Source: an uncultured Clostridia bacterium (lineage in GTDB: Bacteria; Bacillota; Clostridia; Saccharofermentanales; Saccharofermentanaceae). Taken from it: a stretch of DNA of 64,000 nt. Positions 46,460 through 55,274 of this stretch are shown here, one piece after another (within the stretch, counting starts at the first letter, position 1; every line of letters starts with the position of its first letter). The stretch is from the NCBI GenBank assembly GCA_946537885.1, contig CAMNGC010000001.1, positions 121,897 to 185,896 on the forward strand, read 5' to 3'. The notes under the pieces are model-generated. The model was not told where the DNA came from and did not search any database. It was given only the letters and a program-made list of their open reading frames with translations. The translations under genes and the position numbers were made by a program.

Positions 46460-47424
46460 TGCTTCCCTTTCCTCTGCTCGATTCTTTCCTGATGTTCTTC
46501 TTCTATGCCTTTATCGGCTGGATAGTTGAAGTTGTCTATTATGGGATCACTGAAGGCCGTTTTATCAACCGAGGCTTTCTAAACGGTCTGATATGTCCCG
46601 TATATGGAATCGGTTTTTATTGTGTTATCTGTATGTTAAGACCCTTTGTGGGCAGTTTCCCCATGCTCTTCTTCGGTTCTGCGAGTATCTGTACGATAGC
46701 GGAGCTTATTGCCGGAGTCGTGCTCTATGCCATCTTTCACTTAAGATGGTGGGATTATAGCGACTACAGATGGAATCTCAAAGGCTTTATCTGCTTCAGA
46801 TTCTTCCTCTATTGGGGACTGGCTTGCTCTCTTGGTATGTATCTTCTGCATCCCGCAGAGCATATGATCATCGGAAGAATGCCCGAATGGCTTAAGTTCT
46901 CTCTGGTCATCATTCTGATAGCCCTGTTGTTGGTCGATATCATTATCTCCACGGCGACTTATATTGGCCTTTCCAAGAGGATAAAGACCTTGCAGAAGAT
47001 ATCTGTCGGCCTGAAGTGGCCATCTGATAAGATCGGTTCCCAGATATACGATACGGTAGATACGATCGTTACCAAGGCCAACCCCGCTATGAATTCCTAC
47101 AATGAATATATGGAGCTTTATAATGCTCACAGAACTGAGGAGAAGGCGCTGTTCAGAGCTCATCGCGAGGAAGAACGTAAGATGCTGGCAGAGTTTGCAG
47201 CTGCCGGCAGGAGGAGCATCATCGAGTCAGGAAAAGCTACCGGTGCCAAATTAGGCGGCGGCATATCAAAGGTTATTAAGACGGAGAAAAAAGTGCTGGA
47301 ACGTATCAGCTTCAGCCGCAGAGACTCTAACGCCGAAGCTATCCGTATCATGAAAGAGGGAATCGGCATTAACCTGAATGAAAAGGAGAACGATATCAGC
47401 TATGAAGATGATGATAGCATCTGA
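46459..47424 (+). CDS. CmpB-like multi-span membrane protein (PF06541 type)
   Basis: The product has 321 residues. Five or six membrane helices fill the first 190 residues, starting LLDSFLMFFFYAFIGWIVEVVYYGI and including the family's RGFLNGLICPVYGIGF. The C-terminal 120 residues are cytoplasmic, charged and partly helical. The family is named ABC_trans_CmpB from an old annotation, but no ATPase partner lies next to it and no transport function is shown. It overlaps the methyltransferase by one base and the phosphodiesterase by 23 bases. Confidence 0.8.
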   Translation: MLPFPLLDSFLMFFFYAFIGWIVEVVYYGITEGRFINRGFLNGLICPVYGIGFYCVICMLRPFVGSFPMLFFGSASICTIAELIAGVVLYAIFHLRWWDYSDYRWNLKGFICFRFFLYWGLACSLGMYLLHPAEHMIIGRMPEWLKFSLVIILIALLLVDIIISTATYIGLSKRIKTLQKISVGLKWPSDKIGSQIYDTVDTIVTKANPAMNSYNEYMELYNAHRTEEKALFRAHREEERKMLAEFAAAGRRSIIESGKATGAKLGGGISKVIKTEKKVLERISFSRRDSNAEAIRIMKEGIGINLNEKENDISYEDDDSI

Positions 47425-47917
47425 TATACACGGATCCATAGGAGCGTGTCGCAGGATCATCGAAAAGTTTGACGAGACAGGGGCAGATAAGCTCCTTCTT
47501 CTCGGAGACTTGCTCTACCACGGTCCCCGTAACGATCTGCCCGAAGACTACTCTCCCAAGGAAGTTATCGCGCTGCTCAACTCTCGTAAGACCGATATTC
47601 TGGCTGTTCGCGGTAACTGCGACACCGAGGTCGATCAGATGGTCTTGGAGTTCCCGATAATGGCGGAATATATTTACATAATGAGCGGCGATAAGGCGAT
47701 ATTCGCGACACATGGGCATCATATGAATCCGGAGGATCCGCCGCCCTTCCTTCCGGAAGGCGCGATAATGATAACGGGTCACACTCATATCGCCTGCGAC
47801 GAAGACAGAGGCAGCTTCAGATATATGAATCCCGGCTCTCCTTCCATCCCCAAGGGAGGGACCAAGGCTTCCTATATCCTTATCGAAAACGGCAAAGCGG
47901 AGCTGTTTGATCTATAA
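47402..47917 (+). CDS. YfcE/MJ0936-type metallophosphodiesterase
   Basis: The 171-residue protein is a calcineurin-fold phosphodiesterase. Metal ligands are visible in ASDIHGS, LLGDLLYHGPRND, RGNCDTEVD, THGHHM and ITGHTHIA. The family hydrolyses phosphodiester bonds in small substrates; the natural substrate is not known. I chose the ATG at 47402, whose AGGAG lies 12 bases upstream; ATGs at 47408 and 47411 are equally possible. It overlaps the end of the CmpB-like gene by 23 bases and is followed by a terminator-like hairpin. Confidence 0.88.
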   Translation: MKMMIASDIHGSIGACRRIIEKFDETGADKLLLLGDLLYHGPRNDLPEDYSPKEVIALLNSRKTDILAVRGNCDTEVDQMVLEFPIMAEYIYIMSGDKAIFATHGHHMNPEDPPPFLPEGAIMITGHTHIACDEDRGSFRYMNPGSPSIPKGGTKASYILIENGKAELFDL

Positions 47918-47926
47918 TAATAAGAA

Positions 47927-47949
47927 CACCTTAGGCTTAGGGTGATTTT
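47927..47949 (+). terminator. Terminator-like hairpin before the mrp gene
   Basis: CACCTTA and TAGGGTG form a 7-bp stem with one wobble around a GGCT loop, followed by ATTTT. It begins 9 bases after the phosphodiesterase stop codon and 32 bases before the next start. Confidence 0.5.
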
Positions 47950-47980
47950 CGACAATTAATAACAAGGAGTGATCTAATAT

Positions 47981-48871
47981 ATGGCATCAGCATGTGATAC
48001 ATGTCCCTCAGCTCAGGGCTGCACATCTCAGAGCACATGTCCGTCCCTAAACGGCGGCAGAGCTAATCAGGCCCCGGGCCTTGAGGCGGCAAATCCCAAT
48101 TCTTCGATAAAGAAAGTTATCGGCGTGGCCAGCGGCAAGGGCGGCGTCGGAAAGTCTTTCGTTACATGCGCTCTGGCAGTCGAGCTTGCTCGCAAAGGCC
48201 TTAAAGTCGGTATCCTGGACGCGGATGTTACAGGCCCTTCCATCCCGAGAGCCTTCGGTCTCGTGGAGATACTTACTGCAGACGATGACAACAATATCCA
48301 TCCTGCGGTAACACGTGAGCTCGGCATTAAGGCCGTAAGTCTTAATCTTCTGGTGGATGACGAGGAGGCTCCGGTCATATGGAGAGGCCCTGTTATCTCC
48401 GGTCTGGTAAAGCAGTTCTGGACAGATGTTAACTGGGGAACACTTGATGTTCTTCTTATCGATATGCCCCCGGGCACCGGAGATGTTCCTTTGACTGTAT
48501 TCCAGTCGATCCCGGTCGACGGCATCGTTATGGTATCGACACCTCAGGATCTGGTTTCCATGATCGTAAGCAAGGCCCGTAACATGGCAGCTATGATGCA
48601 CGTCAATATCCTGGGTCTGGTTGAGAATATGAGCTATATTGTCTGCCCGCATTGTGGTGACAAGATATCGCTTTTCGGTGATGATAAGGTGCTGAAGAGG
48701 TCAGTTGAGGCGGCGGGACTGTCGATCCTTGATGAGATGCCTCTTGATTCTGCCAATACCGAGTTGATGGATACAGGCAGAGCGGAGGAGATCAAGGGCC
48801 TACTAGCTGTAAATGCAGCTGATCTCATAGCGAGAATGGCTACAACGCCGGACGTTCCCGAGGAAGCCTGA
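47981..48871 (+). CDS. Mrp/NBP35-type Fe-S cluster carrier ATPase
   Basis: The 296-residue P-loop protein has the deviant Walker A GKGGVGKS at 52-59, with the extra lysine of the Mrp/MinD class, and the bridging pair Cys222-x2-Cys225 for a shared 4Fe-4S cluster. The N-terminus carries four cysteines (5, 8, 14, 20), like the extra cluster site of Nbp35 proteins, and lacks the usual N-terminal DUF59 domain. Its role is to assemble and deliver iron-sulfur clusters in the cytoplasm. AAGGAG lies 11 bases before the ATG. The stop overlaps the next start by one base (TGATG). Confidence 0.9.
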   Translation: MASACDTCPSAQGCTSQSTCPSLNGGRANQAPGLEAANPNSSIKKVIGVASGKGGVGKSFVTCALAVELARKGLKVGILDADVTGPSIPRAFGLVEILTADDDNNIHPAVTRELGIKAVSLNLLVDDEEAPVIWRGPVISGLVKQFWTDVNWGTLDVLLIDMPPGTGDVPLTVFQSIPVDGIVMVSTPQDLVSMIVSKARNMAAMMHVNILGLVENMSYIVCPHCGDKISLFGDDKVLKRSVEAAGLSILDEMPLDSANTELMDTGRAEEIKGLLAVNAADLIARMATTPDVPEEA

Positions 48872-49473
48872 TGCTGTCGCGTCGCTCGAGACTTTATGCC
48901 TTTGCGATAATAGCGCTGAACCTGGTAATGCTGTCGCTTCTTGTCGCCTGTGCTTCAAAGCAGGGTAAGGATGATCCCGACGAGAGCACAAGTATCGATC
49001 CGATCCTTGTCGATGACAATAAGCCTGTTGGCGGCTACTATGATTACCTGGGCGGGATAGATTATGATTCGTCTATCATAGCCATGGTCTACGAGCCCTT
49101 GGAGGGCGAAGACGAGCCCGGTATTCAGTATCGACGCGTGACGGATCTTGAAGGTCTTTTATCATCCGGACAGACCGATGTGATGATCTATTTCTATACA
49201 CATATGTCGTCTGATGTACAGGGCGTTACGGCCGGTGTGGAAGATCTGGCACAAGGTCTGAACGGACAGCTCCTGGTCATATCCGTTGATGCGATGCAGG
49301 AACAGCCCCTGACCGAACAGTATCAGTTGCAGGCTTTGCCTGAGTTCGTGATCGTGAAGGACGGCGAAGTTGAAGGCCTTTTCGAGGGATATAAATATGA
49401 TTATTGGACCATGGACGATGTGTCGGCATGGATCGAATCCTACGGATACACGATCGACTATGATCTGCTTTGA
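48871..49473 (+). CDS. Lipoprotein with thioredoxin-like domain lacking CxxC
   Basis: The 200-residue product begins with a lipoprotein signal (LNLVMLSLLVAC, with the lipid-linked Cys at about 27). Residues from about 85 to 200 fit a thioredoxin fold: DVMIYFYTHM, an LLVISVDAMQ strand, ALPEFVIVKDGEVE with the cis-proline, and a final helix. The usual redox CxxC is replaced by THMSSDV, so it cannot act as an oxidoreductase of the normal kind; it may be a chaperone or binding protein. The overlap with mrp (TGATG) suggests coupling, but the link is not obvious. Confidence 0.7.
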   Translation: MLSRRSRLYAFAIIALNLVMLSLLVACASKQGKDDPDESTSIDPILVDDNKPVGGYYDYLGGIDYDSSIIAMVYEPLEGEDEPGIQYRRVTDLEGLLSSGQTDVMIYFYTHMSSDVQGVTAGVEDLAQGLNGQLLVISVDAMQEQPLTEQYQLQALPEFVIVKDGEVEGLFEGYKYDYWTMDDVSAWIESYGYTIDYDLL

Positions 49474-49486
49474 CGGAGGTTATGTT

Positions 49487-49993
49487 ATGGAATATGAGTA
49501 CGTCACGACGATAGGGCAGGACAGTCACAGATTTGCCGAGGGGGAGAATCCTTCCGGTACGATCAAGCTCGGGGGCTATGATGTGCCTTACGGGCGGGCA
49601 TATTCTGCCAACAGCGACGGCGATGTTGTTCTCCATGCCATAACCAATGCCATCTCAGGGTTGACCGGGATAAATATATTAGGCGGCCGTGCAGACGAGT
49701 TGTGCTTAGGGCAGGGGATCCGCGACAGTCGGGTTTATCTTGAAGAAGGCCTTAAGGATCTGGCTGCGATCCCCGGAGCACAGATTACTTATGTATCCAT
49801 GTCGATCGAGTGTCTCGCTCCCAAGCTCAAGGAACACATCCCCGGGATCAAGGCGTCCGTCGGCGAGATATTGGGGCTGGCCCCTTCACGCATAGGTATC
49901 ACTGCCACTACAGGCGAGCATCTGACCGGCATGGGCAGGGGCGAGGGTATCCAGGTCTTTGTGGCTGTTACTTTTAAGTTGCCTGCAAGCTGA
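49487..49993 (+). CDS. IspF-like 2-C-methyl-D-erythritol 2,4-cyclodiphosphate synthase (divergent)
   Basis: The product has 168 residues, slightly longer than typical IspF. The metal ligands are in place (Asp12-Ser-His14 in TIGQDSHRF and His50 in SDGDVVLHAI). ITATTGEHLTGMGRGEGI matches the C-terminal substrate region, in which IspF usually reads TTTEkLGftGrgEGI. The loop that normally reads GDIGxHFPDTD is replaced by GINILGGRADELCLGQGIRDS, so it is divergent. IspF makes the cyclic intermediate of the MEP isoprenoid route and an IspD lies at 58273. I chose the ATG at 49487 with GGAGG upstream. Confidence 0.75.
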   Translation: MEYEYVTTIGQDSHRFAEGENPSGTIKLGGYDVPYGRAYSANSDGDVVLHAITNAISGLTGINILGGRADELCLGQGIRDSRVYLEEGLKDLAAIPGAQITYVSMSIECLAPKLKEHIPGIKASVGEILGLAPSRIGITATTGEHLTGMGRGEGIQVFVAVTFKLPAS

Positions 49994-50021
49994 GAAGATG
50001 ATCTTCGCCGTATCGCTCTAC

Positions 50022-51317
50022 TCATCCGAAGACATTTTGGAAAGCTTGCTCGAGGTCTTCGATAAGATCTCCGGGGTCTTCAAGTCCTATGGATAATCTT
50101 ATGGTATTGAGTGTAAGACCGATCGCTTCGCGCTGTTCCGGGGTGAGCTCGATATGCGTCGTTTGAGCTGGATTTACGATAAGCGATCTGGCGTCACCGA
50201 TGTTGGCCTGGTAGCCGAAGATCTTAACTGACTCGATGAACTTTCTCTTCTCTTTTTCCGTTCCGATGAATTCGAAGGACAGGATCCCGCCTGCACCCTT
50301 GGGCAGGTATCTTTCGGCCAATGCCTTGTATCTGCTGTCTTTGGCGTGAGGATAATGAACACGGGCGACATGTTCGTTATTATCGAGGTATTGAACTATC
50401 CTCTGAGCGGATGAGACCTGCTTGGCAACTCTCTCGGACAGAGTCTCGACTCCAAGCAGGATAAGATAAGCATCGAAAGGTGATAGGGCAGCACCAAGAT
50501 AATTTAAGTGCACGGCTCTGATCTTTCCGGTTATCGGGGCCTCGGGGAATACATCGAGGATGCTCCTGGAATTGTCGTCCTTATCTCTTAAGAACCAGAG
50601 CTTCTTATCAAGGGACGGGAACTTATGAGCATCAAACGGGAAGCCGCCCTTCTCCAATACAAGTCCTGCTATGACATTGCCGTGGCCCGAGAGAGCTTTT
50701 GTAGCGGAATAAATAACAATATCCGCACCGTGCTCAAAAGGATTAAACAGATACGGAGTTGCCGCCGTATTGTCTACGATAAGCGGAATGCCGTGCCTGT
50801 GTGCGATCGCAGCGATCGCCTCGAAGTCCGGGATCGTTGCCAGAGGATTTGAGATAGTCTCGATATATATGGCCTTGGTATCTGCTTGAATATTACGTTC
50901 GAATTCCTTCGGATCATCGGGATCGTCGATCATGTCATACTTGACACCGAGTTCTTCCAGGATTGAGGGAAAGCCGTCAGCTGCGCCGCCATATAGTCTG
51001 GGGCTTGTGAGGATCCTGCCTTCCCCTGTCGCTATGCTGAGCAGGGTATAGGAGATCGCTGCCATTCCGGATGCTACTGCAACGGCATAGTCTACACCGT
51101 GAAGCGCTGCAACTCTGTTCTCCAGGACCTGGACTGTCGGATTGGAGATCCTCGTATATAATGGGTCTTCGCTCTCGAAAGCAAACAGTGCATCAGCTCT
51201 TTGAGTGCTTCCTAATTCGTAGGCAGCCGTCTGATAGATGGGGACGCTGACAGCGTTATTATGTTCAAGCGGGTTATAACCTGCGCGGATCTTTAAGGTA
51301 TCAAAATTGTAAGCCAT
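50022..51317 (-). CDS. metY: O-acetylhomoserine sulfhydrylase / cystathionine gamma-synthase family
   Basis: The 431-residue PLP enzyme has LYTRISNPTVQVLENRVAALHG near the front and the PLP lysine in IYSATKALSGHGN, typical of Met/Cys metabolism fold-type I enzymes. Its length and the SIGLEDPGDLIEDLEQAF end fit MetY, which makes homocysteine from O-acetylhomoserine and sulfide. AGGAGG precedes the ATG by 7 bases. A TATAAT lies at 51349-51344 on the minus strand. It is divergent from the GNAT gene and next to a sulfonate/nitrate-type ABC locus, which could suggest a shared sulfur theme. Confidence 0.9.
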   Translation of the reverse strand: MAYNFDTLKIRAGYNPLEHNNAVSVPIYQTAAYELGSTQRADALFAFESEDPLYTRISNPTVQVLENRVAALHGVDYAVAVASGMAAISYTLLSIATGEGRILTSPRLYGGAADGFPSILEELGVKYDMIDDPDDPKEFERNIQADTKAIYIETISNPLATIPDFEAIAAIAHRHGIPLIVDNTAATPYLFNPFEHGADIVIYSATKALSGHGNVIAGLVLEKGGFPFDAHKFPSLDKKLWFLRDKDDNSRSILDVFPEAPITGKIRAVHLNYLGAALSPFDAYLILLGVETLSERVAKQVSSAQRIVQYLDNNEHVARVHYPHAKDSRYKALAERYLPKGAGGILSFEFIGTEKEKRKFIESVKIFGYQANIGDARSLIVNPAQTTHIELTPEQREAIGLTLNTIRLSIGLEDPGDLIEDLEQAFQNVFG

Positions 51318-51382
51318 GATAATATCCTCCTTTGATTGTGAGGATTATAAAATAGCCGGAAAACTAAAGATAATAGACGTTG

Positions 51383-51400
51383 TTTATCAATTTAGATAAA
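51383..51400. promoter_or_regulatory. Perfect 6-bp dyad between metY and the GNAT gene
   Basis: TTTATC and GATAAA are separated by 6 bases, upstream of metY. It has the form of a regulator-binding site. The regulator is unknown. Confidence 0.4.
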
Positions 51401-51445
51401 AGAAATGCATAACGCACCGTCGTCTTATTAATATAGAATACTTAT

Positions 51446-51931
51446 ATGTTTATCAGAACGGCAATAACAGATGATCTTAAGATAATAACGGCTGTGGAGC
51501 AGGAGTGCTTCCCACCGTCTCAGGCGGCTTCCGAAGATCTGTTCCGCGACAGATTAAGGATATACCCCGACCATTTTCTTCTTCTTTTCGACGGGAATAG
51601 ACTCGTATCATTCCTCGACGGATTCACGACTGATGAGGAAGACTTAAGTGACAGAATGTATGATGACGCATATATGCATGACGAGAACGGTGCATGGCAA
51701 ATGATCTTCGGCGTAAATACCATTCCGTCTTATCGGCGAAGAGGATGTGCGGCGCTCCTTATAAAGCAGGCCATCGCGAAGGCGTCCCGGGAGGGGCGGA
51801 AAGGACTCGTCCTTACATGCAAGAAGGAACTGATCGAATACTATTCCCGGTTCGGCTTTGTAAACGAGGGCGTAACGGAACTGTCGGTAAAGGGCGGAGT
51901 ATGCTGGTATCAGATGCGTCTTCTGCTCTGA
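51446..51931 (+). CDS. GNAT family N-acetyltransferase
   Basis: The 161-residue protein has the acetyl-CoA motif in IPSYRRRGCAALLIKQAI (R-x2-G/A pattern) and the C-terminal VLTCKKELIEYYSRFGF beta-helix segment of GNAT enzymes, near the arylalkylamine acetyltransferase type. The acceptor is unknown. There is no ribosome-binding site before the ATG; a -10-like TATAGA at 51432-51437 lies only 9 bases upstream, so the mRNA may be leaderless. Confidence 0.82.
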   Translation: MFIRTAITDDLKIITAVEQECFPPSQAASEDLFRDRLRIYPDHFLLLFDGNRLVSFLDGFTTDEEDLSDRMYDDAYMHDENGAWQMIFGVNTIPSYRRRGCAALLIKQAIAKASREGRKGLVLTCKKELIEYYSRFGFVNEGVTELSVKGGVCWYQMRLLL

Positions 51932-52039
51932 CCGGATCCTCAGTATGAACAATTGTTATAACTTCATATGAGATATAGTAATTAGCGGCGAATAAGACTG
52001 TGTGATTTAATCTTCTCATCAAACAGGAGGTACAAAGAA

Positions 52040-53068
52040 ATGACGCAGTTAAATACAAAGACAAAACGATCTAAGCTGATTACAAAAGCATTGGCAGTAT
52101 CAGCCCTTATCGCAGTTATCTCTCCGTTGACAGCTTGCTCAAAGAAGGCTGACGATAAGATCAGCATCCCGGGTCTCGACGGATCCCTGTGCGGAGCACC
52201 GATCTACATTGCATATGAGAACGGCTATTTTACGGACGAGGGGCTCGATGTTACGCTGATATCCGCAGACGCAGAGACCAGAAAGATCGGACTCAACAAC
52301 GGATCTATCCCGATAGTTAACGGTGACTTCCAGTTCTTCCCTTCAATGGAGCAAGGTGTAAAAACGGTTGTTGTCGATAAGCTTCATGACGGATGCATCA
52401 AGATCGTAGTAAGACCCGATTCGGATATAGACTCACCCGAGGATCTCAGGGGACTTAAGATCGGTGTCGATGAGATCGGCGGAACCCCGCATCAGGTTGC
52501 AAGTGTGTGGCTTGAGAATGCAGGAATCTCTGCTCTTCAGCAGGATCACGAAGTAGAGTTCCTTCCGTTCTCAGACGGTAATTTGGAGTTGGAGGCCCTC
52601 TATAACGGAGATATTGATGCTGCGGCAATGTGGGACCCGCTTGCTTCTGTTGCAGAGAAGGCCGGAAATGTTAAGACTATCCTTGATATTACAACAGATG
52701 AACCTTTTGCCGGCAGAGCATGCTGCTTCTTATATGCATCTCAAACAGTTCTTGAAGATAACCCGGAACAGATCGAAGCATTGCTCCGTGCTTTCAGAAG
52801 GGCACAGGATTTTATCAACAAGCATCCTGAGGAGGCGGTTGATATCATCATCAACGGTAAGTATTCGCAGATCGAAGATCGCGAACTGGCTATAGAACTG
52901 ATCACATCCTACAACTATCCCTCTTATGAACAACGTGAGAGCGGCGCATTTGATGTAGAGGATGATGTGCATTATTTTGCTCAGCAACTCTATGATATCG
53001 GTTATCTGCAGACAGATGCCGACACCTATACATCACAGTATTACACTGAGATCTCTCCGGAAGGTTAA
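52040..53068 (+). CDS. ABC transporter substrate-binding lipoprotein (NMT1/SsuA type)
   Basis: The 342-residue product has a lipoprotein signal ending in SPLTAC (Cys33) and a type II periplasmic-binding fold: GAPIYIAYENGYFTDEGLDVTLI, LRGLKIGVDEIGGTPHQVA, and LRAFRRAQDFINKHPEEAVDII. A Cys228-Cys229-Phe sits where NMT1/Thi5-type proteins carry a Cys-rich CCCFC motif (from memory). Ligand families include sulfonates, nitrate and pyrimidine precursors; the ligand here is unknown. AGGAGG lies 8 bases before the ATG. It starts a seven-gene transport locus. Confidence 0.88.
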   Translation: MTQLNTKTKRSKLITKALAVSALIAVISPLTACSKKADDKISIPGLDGSLCGAPIYIAYENGYFTDEGLDVTLISADAETRKIGLNNGSIPIVNGDFQFFPSMEQGVKTVVVDKLHDGCIKIVVRPDSDIDSPEDLRGLKIGVDEIGGTPHQVASVWLENAGISALQQDHEVEFLPFSDGNLELEALYNGDIDAAAMWDPLASVAEKAGNVKTILDITTDEPFAGRACCFLYASQTVLEDNPEQIEALLRAFRRAQDFINKHPEEAVDIIINGKYSQIEDRELAIELITSYNYPSYEQRESGAFDVEDDVHYFAQQLYDIGYLQTDADTYTSQYYTEISPEG

Positions 53069-53070
53069 AG

Positions 53071-54060
53071 ATGATAAAGAAACGTTCAGTCGCATATGGC
53101 TTCTTGCTGTCGATCAGCGGATTCCTGATCGCGGCGCTGGTAAATAAGGTCGTTCCCATCACCGCAGATGTCGAAGTGGTCGATTACAAAGTCGGCGGTC
53201 TGACCTTGGATATCAACTCCGCATACAGGCTGGTACTTTATTCACTGTCCGCGTTGTTTATGTTACTGGGACTCATCAGTCTTCGAACTAACGACAGCTG
53301 GAAAAAATTTGTAAAAGGCGCTCCTCTGAGGTTCGCATCCGGTATCGGATTGTTGCTCTGGGACCTTCTCGGTACCAAGTGGCAAGTCCTGACTCAACCC
53401 TTCTTTCCGGGACCTGCGGGGATAATCAAAGCCTTTCTTGTCGAACCCGACTTCATCCTCGAGAACACTCTTTATTCCTTGAGGCTCTACGCCTCGGGAT
53501 TCACACTCGGAGTCGTTTTCGGAGTCGGTACAGGTATAATAATCGGCTGGTTTCCTAAAGCATACTACTGGGTTACGCCCGTGCTCAATGTCACGGGCGT
53601 AATCCCGGCAGTAGCCTGGATGCCCTTTGCATTAACATTGATGGCGACACCTTTTGACGCAGCGGTATTCCTGATCGTAATGTGCGTATGGTTCCCTGTA
53701 ACCAGCCTCACGGCTCAAGGAATAAAATCGACGCCCAAGGTTCAGTTCGAGGCCGCAAGGACCCTTGGTTCCAACACCTTTGATCTGGTGTTCAAAGTCG
53801 CCGTGCCGCACGCTATGCCTCAGATATTTACTGGTATATCGACGGCAAACGCCTTTGCCTTCACAACACTTGTAATGGCAGAGATGATGGGTCAGCCCGG
53901 AGGTCTCGGTTATTACATCAATCTCTCCAAAGTCTGGAGTGCATACTATAAGGTCTTCGCGGCGATAATCGTAATGGCGGTATTGTTCAGCTTCATTACG
54001 GCAATACTCGGGCGTATTGAGAAATATGCGCTGAGATGGCAGAAGGGACTCGTAAGATAA
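53071..54060 (+). CDS. ABC transporter permease (SsuC/ThiX type)
   Basis: The 329-residue permease has two N-terminal helices that are extra for the family, then the usual six-helix core. The ATPase-contacting [29 protein letters not shown] (EAA loop) is canonical. It starts 2 bases after the binding-protein gene and its stop overlaps the ATPase start by one base (TAATG). With these two it forms a complete importer of the nitrate/sulfonate/riboflavin-precursor class. Confidence 0.9.
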   Translation: MIKKRSVAYGFLLSISGFLIAALVNKVVPITADVEVVDYKVGGLTLDINSAYRLVLYSLSALFMLLGLISLRTNDSWKKFVKGAPLRFASGIGLLLWDLLGTKWQVLTQPFFPGPAGIIKAFLVEPDFILENTLYSLRLYASGFTLGVVFGVGTGIIIGWFPKAYYWVTPVLNVTGVIPAVAWMPFALTLMATPFDAAVFLIVMCVWFPVTSLTAQGIKSTPKVQFEAARTLGSNTFDLVFKVAVPHAMPQIFTGISTANAFAFTTLVMAEMMGQPGGLGYYINLSKVWSAYYKVFAAIIVMAVLFSFITAILGRIEKYALRWQKGLVR

Positions 54061-54857
54061 TGGCAGAAGATAAAAACGAAGATTATATCCTTACCATCGA
54101 CAACCTCCGCAGAGTCTATAAGGATGATGACGGAGCAGACGTCGAAGCTTTGGAAGACGTGAACCTCAAGGTAAGACGCGGTGAGTTCATATCGATAATC
54201 GGGGCCAGCGGCTGCGGCAAGACCACATTGCTTAGGACGATCGCAGGTCTTGATAAACCCGACTCAGGGTCCATCGTCATGGATGATCATGAGATAAAGA
54301 AGCCGGATCCCGAGCGCGGGTATGTCTTTCAGCAGGGTGGTCTCTTCAACTGGCTGACTGTTAAGCAAAATATCGCTTACGGTCTTAAGACCCGTAAAGT
54401 CTACAAGAGCAAAAAACAGGATGTGCCCAAGTATATCGAACTTGTCGGGCTTAAGGGCTTCGAGGATTCCTATCCCTATCAGATAAGCGGAGGAATGGCT
54501 CAGAGAGTTGCCATAGCGAGAACTCTCATAAATGATCCCAGGATACTGTTGCTCGATGAGCCTATGGGAGCTCTGGATTCCTTTACCAGAGCGGACATCC
54601 AGGACAAGCTCCGTGAGATCCATAAGCTTAACGGAATAACCATGATACTCGTAACACACGATATCGACGAAGCTATATACCTGTCAGACAGGATCGTTAT
54701 CATGACACCTCGTCCAGGCAAGATCAGCAATATCTTCGAAGTGAAGATGGAGCATCCCAGGCAGAGAGGCGGAGTCGATTTCCTTGAGATGAGAAGAAAG
54801 CTTCTCAAGGAATTTGATCTGGCTACGGCTCAGCCGGAACCTGAATACAACATTTAA
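54060..54857 (+). CDS. ABC transporter ATP-binding protein (SsuB/TauB type)
   Basis: The 265-residue ATPase has Walker [17 protein letters not shown], the signature [15 protein letters not shown], Walker [15 protein letters not shown] and the H-loop [35 protein letters not shown] is the Q-loop segment of the nitrate/sulfonate class. I chose the ATG at 54060, which overlaps the permease stop; an upstream GTG-type frame at 54036 overlaps the permease coding region. A 13-base gap leads to the DUF4418 gene. Confidence 0.92.
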   Translation: MAEDKNEDYILTIDNLRRVYKDDDGADVEALEDVNLKVRRGEFISIIGASGCGKTTLLRTIAGLDKPDSGSIVMDDHEIKKPDPERGYVFQQGGLFNWLTVKQNIAYGLKTRKVYKSKKQDVPKYIELVGLKGFEDSYPYQISGGMAQRVAIARTLINDPRILLLDEPMGALDSFTRADIQDKLREIHKLNGITMILVTHDIDEAIYLSDRIVIMTPRPGKISNIFEVKMEHPRQRGGVDFLEMRRKLLKEFDLATAQPEPEYNI

Positions 54858-54869
54858 GGAGAAAAACAA

Positions 54870-55274
54870 GTGAATAAGACAAGAATTACAGGATCGATCA
54901 TCGCATTACTCGGACTCTTTACGGTCCTTGTGCCAAAGGTATTTTTCGAAGTGTGCGGAGCAATGGGTGATAATTACATGAAGTGTCACTGGGTCGCTCA
55001 GACTGAGGTTGCACTCGGTATCGCAACTATCATTCTGGGTGTGCTCGCAGCCCTTTCCGGGCAGAAGGCAGCGGCCTCGGCTTACTCGGTTGCATCCCTC
55101 ATCAACGGAGCCCTGATCATCCTTATCCCCACTAAGATAATCGGGGTATGCTCTTCATCCAAGATGGATTGCAATTCGGGAACAAAACCTGCCCTTATCA
55201 TTGCAGGCGCCTTGATAATCGTTGTTTCCGCTGTCAACGTTGTTCTGTATCTGACAGACAAGAAGAGTGAGTAA
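54870..55274 (+). CDS. DUF4418 family four-helix membrane protein
   Basis: The 134-residue protein has four membrane helices and two outside-facing Cys/Met clusters: Cys29, Met32, Met37, Cys39, His40 (VCGAMGDNYMKCHW) and Cys94, Met99, Cys101 (GVCSSSKMDC). The paired clusters in this family suggest metal or thiol binding, but no function is assigned. The start is GTG with AAGGAG upstream. It overlaps the start of the FtsX-like gene by 8 bases and sits between the two halves of a combined importer/FtsX locus. Confidence 0.8.
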   Translation: MNKTRITGSIIALLGLFTVLVPKVFFEVCGAMGDNYMKCHWVAQTEVALGIATIILGVLAALSGQKAAASAYSVASLINGALIILIPTKIIGVCSSSKMDCNSGTKPALIIAGALIIVVSAVNVVLYLTDKKSE

